23,461 bases of DNA from assembly GCA_002332615.1 (NCBI GenBank), contig DDAL01000024.1, positions 100,507 to 123,967 on the forward strand. Direction: 5' to 3'. Below the pieces are notes generated by a model. The model did no database searches. It was not told the DNA's origin and saw only the letters and a list, made by a program, of their open reading frames with translations. Shown in pieces: positions 1-6,721 of this stretch; the stretch's first letter is position 1, and each line of letters opens with the position of its first letter. The translations under genes were made by a program, and so were the position numbers. This stretch comes from Sphingobacteriaceae bacterium UBA2059 (GTDB lineage Bacteria > Bacteroidota > Bacteroidia > Sphingobacteriales > Sphingobacteriaceae).

Positions 1-56
1 CGGGGCTTCTTGCGTTTTAGAAAGCGCGGTTGGCTTAAAAGGTGTGACTTTCAATC

Positions 57-114
57 TGTTGATAACTTTTTGTGGGGATAAGTGGTAGAAAGTGGTAAAA
101 GTAACTACTTTTAC
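57..114 (+). promoter_or_regulatory. mraZ upstream control region: MraZ-type boxes, possible -7 element, palindrome
   Basis: Three direct repeats, GTGGGGATAA (72-81), GTGGTAGAAA (82-91) and GTGGTAAAAG (92-101), have an exact 10-base period. MraZ is known to bind tandem TGGGN boxes spaced by 5 bases in E. coli and AAAGTG(T/G) boxes with 3-base spacers in mollicutes; both give a 10-base period, so this is probably the autoregulatory operator. A near match to the Bacteroidota -7 motif TAnnTTTG, TAACTTTT, lies at 63-70. This would put the transcript start near 77-80, inside the boxes, which suits repression. No convincing -33 element is seen. A perfect inverted repeat, GTAAAAGTA and TACTTTTAC with a 2-base centre, follows at 95-114. 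TGTTGATAA (57-65) and TGGGGATAA (73-81) are each one mismatch from a DnaA box. Confidence 0.6.
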
Positions 115-139
115 ATAGTTAATTAACAAATGTTGTTTA

Positions 140-607
140 ATGTCACATCTGCTTGGAGAATTCGATTGTAAGCTTGATGCCAAGGGAAGGATGATGCTTC
201 CTGCGGGACTTAGGAAGCAAATGCCTGAGGCTGACAGAGATGGGCTTGTAGTTAACCGTGGGTTTGAAAGGCATTTAGTGATTTACAGTAGACAGGAGTG
301 GAATAAGATTATGACGGAGCTGAGTGGGTTGAATCAGTACGATCGCAAAGCACGTGAGTTTATAAGATACTTTACCAGAGGGGCAACAGAACTTACTTTA
401 GATGCAGCTGGCCGCATCTTATTTCCAAAAGCTCTTTTAGATTATGCGGCTATCAATGGAGAAGTGGTTCTGTCTTCTCAATTTAATAAGATTGAAGTGT
501 GGGCGAAAGAGGCGTATGATGAGCAGTTGGATAACGAACCGGAAAATTTTTCCCGTTTGGCAGAGGAGGTCATGGGCAGTATAGAAAGGAGGGTCGGAAA
601 TGAGTGA
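140..607 (+). CDS. mraZ: transcriptional regulator and cell-division protein MraZ
   Basis: MraZ is a nucleoid-associated DNA-binding regulator, usually the first gene of the dcw cluster, which controls its own operon. At 155 residues the protein has normal family length. The two AbrB/SpoVT-like half-domains are visible through their DxxGR signatures, DAKGR at residues 13-17 and DAAGR at 88-92. The ATG at 140 gives the expected N-terminus MSHLLGEFDCKLDAKGR. The reading frame overlaps rsmH by 8 bases. The three 10-base-period boxes just upstream (69-101) are the likely target of this protein, so negative autoregulation is expected. Family assignment is secure. The direction of regulation is inferred from other bacteria. 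Confidence 0.97.
   Translation: MSHLLGEFDCKLDAKGRMMLPAGLRKQMPEADRDGLVVNRGFERHLVIYSRQEWNKIMTELSGLNQYDRKAREFIRYFTRGATELTLDAAGRILFPKALLDYAAINGEVVLSSQFNKIEVWAKEAYDEQLDNEPENFSRLAEEVMGSIERRVGNE
586..593 (+). promoter_or_regulatory. Shine-Dalgarno sequence for rsmH
   Basis: AAGGAGGG ends 6 bases before the rsmH ATG at 600 and lies inside the end of mraZ. Strong Shine-Dalgarno sequences are uncommon before Bacteroidota genes and I saw no comparable one before the other dcw starts. It supports the ATG at 600 and suggests that translation is linked to the end of mraZ. Confidence 0.5.
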
Positions 608-1502
608 ATACCATGTTCCGGTTTTGCTTGAAGAGTGTATGAATGGATTGGCGATTAAGCCGGACGGTGTTTATGTTGACGTAACCTTTGGTAGTGGGGG
701 GCATTCAAAGGCAATATTAAGCCGTTTGAACACGCAGGGGCGTTTGCTTTCATTCGATCAGGATGAAGATGCTAAGAGGAACATTCCAAATGATGATCGG
801 TTAACCTTTATAGATCAGAACTTCCGTTTTTTGAAGAATTATTGTCGTTTACATTCGGCAAGGCAGGTGGATGGTATTCTGGCTGATCTTGGTGTTTCAT
901 CGCATCAGTTTGATCAGCCAGAGCGGGGGTTTTCAATTCGGTTTAACGGAGATTTGGATATGAGGATGAACCAGACGGGCTCGTTAAGCGCAAAAGACGT
1001 GATTAACACTTATTCCGAAGAGGAATTGCACAGGATTTTTGGCTTATATGGAGAAGTAAAGAACGCACGTTCTTTGGCAAGGCTGATTGTTGCTTCAAGA
1101 CCTGTGAGAATGATATCAACTATCGATCAATTTAAGGAGGTGATAAACCCTGTAACTCCTAAGGATCGAGTAAGCAAGTATCTGGCGCAGGTTTTTCAGG
1201 CTATAAGAATAGAGGTGAATCAGGAACTGGAAGTATTGCAGGATTTTTTAAAACAAACGACTGATGTGCTTAAGCCAGGAGGCAGGCTGGTGGTTATTTC
1301 TTACCACTCCTTAGAAGATAGAATAGTGAAAAGCTTCATTGCTAAGGGAAAGTTCAGGGGGGATGTGGATAAGGATTTTTATGGTAATGAGATTAAGCCG
1401 TTTTTAGCAGTAAACAGGAAAGCGATAGTAGCTTCCGATGAAGAGATTGCAAGTAATAACAGAGCAAGGAGTGCTAAACTCAGAATAGCTGTAAAACTTT
1501 AA
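600..1502 (+). CDS. rsmH: 16S rRNA (cytosine-1402-N4)-methyltransferase RsmH (MraW)
   Basis: RsmH uses S-adenosylmethionine to methylate N4 of C1402 in the decoding centre of 16S rRNA. At 300 residues it has family length. It begins with MSEYHVPVLLEE, the usual substrate-facing N-terminus, and carries the SAM-binding glycine-rich motif DVTFGSGGHSKAIL at residues 27-40. LADLGVSSHQFD and ERGFSIRFNGDLDMRM follow, both diagnostic for the family, and VISYHSLEDRIVK lies near the C-terminus. The gene overlaps mraZ by 8 bases and has its own strong Shine-Dalgarno sequence. This position as second gene of the dcw cluster is the normal one. Nothing is missing. Confidence 0.97.
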   Translation: MSEYHVPVLLEECMNGLAIKPDGVYVDVTFGSGGHSKAILSRLNTQGRLLSFDQDEDAKRNIPNDDRLTFIDQNFRFLKNYCRLHSARQVDGILADLGVSSHQFDQPERGFSIRFNGDLDMRMNQTGSLSAKDVINTYSEEELHRIFGLYGEVKNARSLARLIVASRPVRMISTIDQFKEVINPVTPKDRVSKYLAQVFQAIRIEVNQELEVLQDFLKQTTDVLKPGGRLVVISYHSLEDRIVKSFIAKGKFRGDVDKDFYGNEIKPFLAVNRKAIVASDEEIASNNRARSAKLRIAVKL

Positions 1503-1514
1503 TCTGTAGGATCT

Positions 1515-1907
1515 ATGAGTAACGGTTTTAAACTGAAAGACGACGAAGAAATTAGTAAGAGGGTAAAAGCTAAAAAACAGGCTGGCGGATTTAAGATCTT
1601 TGTTTTGGCGCTTTTGGCCGGTGGAACTGTTTCTAAAGAAGCAGCGTCGTTGATGCTGCCTTTTGTTGTTTTTATAGCATTTTTAGGTATGGTATACATT
1701 GGAAACAGGCATTTTGCTGAGAAGAATATTAGAGAAATAGACAGGCTGGGAAAGGAAATTAAAGAGTTAAGCTGGGATTATAAGACGCTCAAGGCGGATC
1801 TTATGCTAAAAAGTACACAAACTGAAATTGCAAGAAGGGCTGATACGCTAGGGTTAAAAGAACCGGTGGAGCCGCCTAAAAAGTTGCTAGTAGAGGTAAT
1901 AGAATAA
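1515..1907 (+). CDS. ftsL: FtsL-type divisome membrane protein (Bacteroidota form)
   Basis: This small bitopic protein sits where ftsL sits in dcw clusters, between rsmH and the division PBP. The 130 residues show a basic, probably cytoplasmic N-terminus (1-45), one transmembrane segment at about 46-65 (LMLPFVVFIAFLGMVYIG), then a heptad-like charged stretch at about 66-105 that should form a periplasmic coiled coil, and a short Pro-rich tail. FtsL proteins bind a DivIC/FtsB partner through such a coil and activate FtsW with its PBP. Sequence identity between FtsL families is very low, so the call rests on position and architecture and fits the Bacteroidota-specific FtsL family. Start ATG at 1515, 12 bases after rsmH. 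Confidence 0.8.
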   Translation: MSNGFKLKDDEEISKRVKAKKQAGGFKIFVLALLAGGTVSKEAASLMLPFVVFIAFLGMVYIGNRHFAEKNIREIDRLGKEIKELSWDYKTLKADLMLKSTQTEIARRADTLGLKEPVEPPKKLLVEVIE

Positions 1908-1918
1908 AATGTAAGCGT

Positions 1919-4021
1919 ATGAATATCAGAACTGACATTTTATTAAGAGTATATATTTCTTTCGGCTTTATTGTGCTGCTGGCTCTAGCTGTGCTTTTTA
2001 AACTTGTTCACTTACAAGTTGTAGAGGGAGACAGGTGGCGTGCTATGGCTGACAGTTTGTCTACGAAGTATGTTCAGGTTGAAGCTATCAGGGGAAACAT
2101 TTATTCGTCTGATGGTAGCTTACTTGCTACATCTGTGCCGGAATACGAATTGAGGATGGATATGCTGGCAGGAGGAATAGATAAAGATGAAATATTTTAT
2201 GAAAAAGTGGACTCTCTGGCAGAAAAAATGTCGCGTTTCTTTGGAGATAAATCGCCGCGGGAATATTCTGCCATATTTCGTTCCGGCCGCTTATCGAAAG
2301 CCAGGTATTTGCTTTTGAAGAGAAATGTAAGTCATCAGGAACTTAATGTTATCCGCAGGTTTCCGATTTTTAATATGGGACGTTATAAAGGAGGCTTGAT
2401 CGCCGTGCAGAAGAATAAGCGGATTCTTCCGTTTAAAACTTTAGCTGCGCGTACGATTGGCTATAGAAACGATAATGTACAGCCTGTAGGGCTGGAAGGT
2501 GCCTATAGTAGTTATATTAATGGAGAAAGTGGCCGCCGATTGGTGCAGAGGATTGCCGGTGGTACCTGGATTCCAGTGAATAAAGATATCGAGATTGCAC
2601 CTAAAGACGGGTTGGATATTATATCAACTATTGATATCAATATGCAGGATATTGCTCAGGAAGCCCTGAGGAAACAGCTGATTAAAAGCGATGCAGATCA
2701 TGGATGTGTTATTTTAATGGCAGTTAAAACCGGTGAGGTAAAGGCTATTGTTAATTTCACCAGACTTTCAAAGGGTGTATATGAAGAAAAGCTGAACTAT
2801 GCAATTGCCGAAAGTGCTGAGCCTGGATCGACTTTCAAGCTCGCGTCCTATATGGCAGCACTTGATGATAATAAAGTAGATACCAATACACTTATTGATG
2901 GTGGGGGGGGGTTATATAAGGTCCATAAACATACCATAAAAGATTCGCACCTGGGTACCGGTACAATTACGGTTAAAAAAGCTTTTGAGATATCGTCTAA
3001 TGCGGTAATTGCAAAGATTATTCATCAGAATTACAAAAGTAATCCGAAGCAGTTTACGGATCATTTATTCAAAATGCATTTGAACAAGAAGCTGGGTATC
3101 CAGATTCCCGGGGAAGGCAGCCCCTTGATTAAGTCTCCTGAAAGCCGTTTCTGGAGTGGGTTAAGTTTGCCTCAAATGGCTTATGGGTATGAGATGAAAA
3201 TGACTCCGCTGCAGATGCTTACATTCTATAATGCTGTTGCTAACGGTGGAAGGATGCTTGCTCCCTTGTTTGTTAAGGAAATAAGAAGTTTAGGAACTCC
3301 GGTTGAAAGATTTAACGCCAGGGTAATTGATGAAAAGATATGTTCGGATGCGACTGTTGGGAAGCTGCATGCGATGCTTGAAGGCGCGGTTTCGATTGGT
3401 ACAGGAAGAAATGTGATCAGTAACCCGGTTTACAAAGCTGCAGGAAAGACAGGTACTGCACAGATTGCTGATGGAAAGTACGGTTACAAAGTCCGTCGGT
3501 CTTACAATGCTTCATTTTGTGGATATTTTCCCGCCGATAATCCTAAGTATTCAATGATTGTGATACTTAATAAGCCAAAGGGTGCTTACTATGGCGGGCT
3601 TGTGGCAGGACCGGTATTCAGAGAAATAGCAGATAAGGTTTACGCAGGCGATATGGACATGTATTATACGACTGACGAAACCAGGCTAGTGGGGAATACT
3701 AAGATGCCTCCTTCAAAGGCGGGATATAAGAAAGCTACTCAGAAAGTATATAAAGCACTTGGGATAAAAGCTTTGCTTGCCTCAAATAGTGAGCTTGTAA
3801 ATACAATAGATACAAACAATGGTGTAACCGTGAAGGACGTGGTGTTTAACCCTAAACAGGTACCGAATGTTATCGATATGGGCTTGAAGGATGCTTTGTA
3901 TCTGCTCGGTAGTGCCGGCTTGAGGCCGGTTGTTAGGGGTAGCGGCCGGGTGGTAAGTCAATCATTACCTGTTGGAACAGCTAGCAAAAAAGGTGAAAAG
4001 ATTTTAATTGATTTAAAGTAG
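1919..4021 (+). CDS. ftsI: class B penicillin-binding protein with PASTA domain (FtsI/SpoVD type, division transpeptidase)
   Basis: This is a septal peptidoglycan DD-transpeptidase, expected to work with FtsW. Visible parts in order: a short cytoplasmic end; a transmembrane anchor at about 8-30; the PBP dimerisation domain at about 50-220; the transpeptidase domain with SxxK at S304-TF-K307, SxN at S359-S-N361 and KTG at K510-TG; and a C-terminal PASTA repeat from about 645 to 700. The 700-residue length fits PASTA-bearing division PBPs of Bacteroidota and is longer than E. coli FtsI. The TAG stop directly abuts the murE ATG. A run of nine G (2903-2911) encodes most of a GGGG stretch at residues 328-331, where homologues often read TGNG or similar. 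All catalytic motifs are intact. Confidence 0.93.
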   Translation: MNIRTDILLRVYISFGFIVLLALAVLFKLVHLQVVEGDRWRAMADSLSTKYVQVEAIRGNIYSSDGSLLATSVPEYELRMDMLAGGIDKDEIFYEKVDSLAEKMSRFFGDKSPREYSAIFRSGRLSKARYLLLKRNVSHQELNVIRRFPIFNMGRYKGGLIAVQKNKRILPFKTLAARTIGYRNDNVQPVGLEGAYSSYINGESGRRLVQRIAGGTWIPVNKDIEIAPKDGLDIISTIDINMQDIAQEALRKQLIKSDADHGCVILMAVKTGEVKAIVNFTRLSKGVYEEKLNYAIAESAEPGSTFKLASYMAALDDNKVDTNTLIDGGGGLYKVHKHTIKDSHLGTGTITVKKAFEISSNAVIAKIIHQNYKSNPKQFTDHLFKMHLNKKLGIQIPGEGSPLIKSPESRFWSGLSLPQMAYGYEMKMTPLQMLTFYNAVANGGRMLAPLFVKEIRSLGTPVERFNARVIDEKICSDATVGKLHAMLEGAVSIGTGRNVISNPVYKAAGKTGTAQIADGKYGYKVRRSYNASFCGYFPADNPKYSMIVILNKPKGAYYGGLVAGPVFREIADKVYAGDMDMYYTTDETRLVGNTKMPPSKAGYKKATQKVYKALGIKALLASNSELVNTIDTNNGVTVKDVVFNPKQVPNVIDMGLKDALYLLGSAGLRPVVRGSGRVVSQSLPVGTASKKGEKILIDLK

Positions 4022-5479
4022 ATGAAAGCATTGAACTGCATATTGAATGAGGTTGATGTTAAGGATATCTACGGACGTAAGGATGTTCATATTGACCAGC
4101 TTGCTTTTGACTCGCGAACTGTAAAACGTAATACTTTGTTCGTAGCTGTGAGGGGTACTGTTACGGATGGACACTGCTTCATTGAAAAGGCAGTTGAAAG
4201 CGGTGCTAGTGTTATAGTATGCGAAGAATTGCCCAAACTAATCAGAGATGAAGTTTGCTACGTTTTAGTTAGCGATTGTAGCGAAGCTTTGGGTAAAATA
4301 GCATCTAACTACTATGACCGCCCATCGGAAAAATTACGTCTGGTGGGAATTACAGGTACCAATGGTAAAACAACAGTTGCTACTCTTTTATACAAATTAT
4401 TTGAAGGTTTGGGGTATAGAACCGGACTAATTTCCACAGTTGAAAACTTTATACATGACAATAGATTAGCTTCTACCCATACAACACCTGATCCCGTTGC
4501 GCTAAACCAGTTGCTTGCAAACATGACTGACTCAGGATGCGAGTATTGTTTTATGGAAGTAAGCTCCCATGCGATTGTACAAAACAGGATTGCAGGCTTA
4601 CGTTTTGAGGGAGGTGTTTTTACAAATCTGACACATGATCATCTGGATTTTCATAAAACTTTCAATGAGTATCTGAAAGCAAAAAAGCAGTTCTTCGATA
4701 TTTTGCCAAAAGGTTCATTTGCTTTGGTGAATGTGGATGACAGGAATGGTGTAATTATGCTTCAAAATACGAAAGCTTACCCAAAAACGTACGCATTGAA
4801 GAGCATGGCCGATTTTAAGGCTAAAATTATGGAGAGTACCCTGAACGGACTTTTGCTTGAAATTGAAAATAGCGAAGTGTGGTTTAGGCTTGTAGGTGAT
4901 TTTAACGCATACAATATTTTGGCCGTTTATTCCACTGCAATGCTTTTAGATCAGGATGCAACTAAAGCGTTGTTGGTATTAAGCCGGCTTACTGGTGCCG
5001 AGGGACGCTATGATTATGTAAGATCTGCTAATGGAATACTCGGTGTAGTTGACTATGCTCATACTCCGGATGCTATCGGGAACGTATTGAGGTCCATAAA
5101 TAAATTAAAGTCTGGTACAAGCCGGGTAATAACTTTGATTGGGTGTGGTGGGGATCGGGATAGATCAAAGCGTCCTCTGATGGCGCCGGCTGCTTGTGAA
5201 CTTAGTGACAAAGTAATCATAACATCCGATAATCCGAGGACTGAAGATCCTGCAGCTATCATCGATGATATGATGAAGGGTGTGTCAGTCGATGACAGGA
5301 AAAAAGTTTTAATTATATCGGACAGACGTGAGGCTATTAAAACGGCCTGTTTCATTGCTCAACCCGCTGATGTGATATTATTGGCAGGTAAGGGCCACGA
5401 GAAATACCAGGAGGTTAAAGGGATAAGGTATCCATTTGATGATAAAGAAATATTGACTGAACAATTCAATCAGAACTGA
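4022..5479 (+). CDS. murE: UDP-N-acetylmuramoyl-L-alanyl-D-glutamate--2,6-diaminopimelate ligase MurE
   Basis: This cytoplasmic ATP-dependent Mur ligase adds the third amino acid to UDP-MurNAc-L-Ala-D-Glu. The ATP-binding loop GTNGKTT is at residues 112-118, HTTPDP at 153-158 is typical of MurE, and the Lys-rich segment YLKAKKQFF (217-225) should hold the carbamylated lysine. The specificity motif is DNPR (403-406), which in this family marks meso-diaminopimelate as substrate rather than lysine. LAGKGHEKYQ near the end is also typical. The length of 485 is normal. It follows the PBP gene with no gap, and its TGA overlaps the mraY ATG by one base. No murF lies next to it, unlike in E. coli. 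Confidence 0.96.
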   Translation: MKALNCILNEVDVKDIYGRKDVHIDQLAFDSRTVKRNTLFVAVRGTVTDGHCFIEKAVESGASVIVCEELPKLIRDEVCYVLVSDCSEALGKIASNYYDRPSEKLRLVGITGTNGKTTVATLLYKLFEGLGYRTGLISTVENFIHDNRLASTHTTPDPVALNQLLANMTDSGCEYCFMEVSSHAIVQNRIAGLRFEGGVFTNLTHDHLDFHKTFNEYLKAKKQFFDILPKGSFALVNVDDRNGVIMLQNTKAYPKTYALKSMADFKAKIMESTLNGLLLEIENSEVWFRLVGDFNAYNILAVYSTAMLLDQDATKALLVLSRLTGAEGRYDYVRSANGILGVVDYAHTPDAIGNVLRSINKLKSGTSRVITLIGCGGDRDRSKRPLMAPAACELSDKVIITSDNPRTEDPAAIIDDMMKGVSVDDRKKVLIISDRREAIKTACFIAQPADVILLAGKGHEKYQEVKGIRYPFDDKEILTEQFNQN

Positions 5480-6720
5480 TGCTATATTATTTGTTTACAT
5501 GGCTTGATAAGATGTATGATTTCCCCGGAGCCGGGGTGTTCCAGTATATATCCTTTCGTACCGCCATGTCAATCATATTTTCTTTGCTATTTACAACTGT
5601 ATACGGAAGTAAGCTTATCAGTGTGCTTCGTGCGAAACAGGTAGGTGAAACAGTAAGGAATCTCGGGCTTGAAGGTCAGATGCAGAAACAGGGCACTCCT
5701 ACAATGGGTGGTGTGATAATATTGCTGGGAATCTTGATTCCGACGCTTCTATTTGCCAAACTAGAAAACATATATGTGATACTTATGCTTGTCACAACTG
5801 TGTGGATGGGAGTTATCGGCTTTATTGACGATTATATTAAGGTATTTAAAAAAGATAAAGAGGGCTTAGCCGGCCGCTTTAAGATAATGGGGCAGGTAGG
5901 CCTTGCGCTTATAATAGGATGGACCATGTACTTCCATCCTAATATTCTTGTAAGACAGCAGGTTACCCTGCCAACTACTAATGCAAGTCCGCTTGAAGTA
6001 CATCAGAAAGGCGACAGTTATTACTTCACACAAAATCTTAAGTCTACCAAAACGAACATTCCATTTTTAAAAAATAACGAATTGGACTATGCCAGGCTTT
6101 TGAGTTTTTTGGGCGAAGGATATGAAAAATATGCACTACTTGTTTTTCTGTTTTTTGTTGTATTAATTATAACAGCCGTATCGAACGGTGCAAACATCAC
6201 AGATGGTATAGATGGTCTGGCTACGGGAACCTCTGCCATAATAGGGCTCACATTAGCTATCTTAGCTTATGTATCGGGCAATACTATTATGGCCGAATAC
6301 CTGAATATAATGTACATACCCAACTCTGGAGAACTGGTAATTTTTGCCGGTGCCTTTGTAGGTGCTTGCGTGGGTTTTTTATGGTATAATTCATATCCTG
6401 CACAGGTTTTTATGGGTGACACCGGCAGTTTAGCAATCGGAGGGATTATAGCTGTATTCGCTATCATGATCCGAAAAGAACTGTTAATCCCGATACTGTG
6501 CGGCGTGTTTCTTATAGAGAATCTCTCGGTGATTATTCAGGTTTCGTGTTTCAAATATACCAAGCGAAGGTTTGGCGAAGGAAGACGTGTTTTTTTGATG
6601 TCGCCTTTGCATCATCACTATCAAAAGAGAGGCTATCACGAAGCGAAGATAGTTACCCGGTTCTGGATAATAGGAATTATCCTTGCTATTTTAACAATTG
6701 TAACTCTCAAACTCCGTTGA
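5479..6720 (+). CDS. mraY: phospho-N-acetylmuramoyl-pentapeptide-transferase MraY
   Basis: MraY is an integral membrane enzyme that moves phospho-MurNAc-pentapeptide from UDP to undecaprenyl phosphate, forming lipid I. Diagnostic motifs: GTPTMGG at 72-78; FIDDYIK with the Asp pair at 117-118; NITDGIDGLATG at 239-250; FMGDTGSLA; and the HHH loop in PLHHHYQKRG near the C-terminus. At 413 residues it is about 50 longer than E. coli MraY. The extra length is a polar, Thr/Asn/Lys-rich insert at about residues 155-215, between hydrophobic segments; I believe such an insert is usual in Bacteroidota. The start codon overlaps the murE stop, so the two are probably translationally coupled. Confidence 0.96.
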   Translation: MLYYLFTWLDKMYDFPGAGVFQYISFRTAMSIIFSLLFTTVYGSKLISVLRAKQVGETVRNLGLEGQMQKQGTPTMGGVIILLGILIPTLLFAKLENIYVILMLVTTVWMGVIGFIDDYIKVFKKDKEGLAGRFKIMGQVGLALIIGWTMYFHPNILVRQQVTLPTTNASPLEVHQKGDSYYFTQNLKSTKTNIPFLKNNELDYARLLSFLGEGYEKYALLVFLFFVVLIITAVSNGANITDGIDGLATGTSAIIGLTLAILAYVSGNTIMAEYLNIMYIPNSGELVIFAGAFVGACVGFLWYNSYPAQVFMGDTGSLAIGGIIAVFAIMIRKELLIPILCGVFLIENLSVIIQVSCFKYTKRRFGEGRRVFLMSPLHHHYQKRGYHEAKIVTRFWIIGIILAILTIVTLKLR

Positions 6721-6721
6721 A

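Noticed and set aside
1..56. Open frame at the window start that could be the 3' end of an upstream gene
   Set aside because: Two of the three forward frames stay open through this stretch, but it is too short to recognise any family and could equally be intergenic.
1134..1144. AAGGAGGTGAT, a full match to the anti-Shine-Dalgarno, inside rsmH
   Set aside because: It encodes part of the normal RsmH protein, no start codon or plausible reading frame follows at the right distance, and internal matches are not selected against strongly in Bacteroidota.
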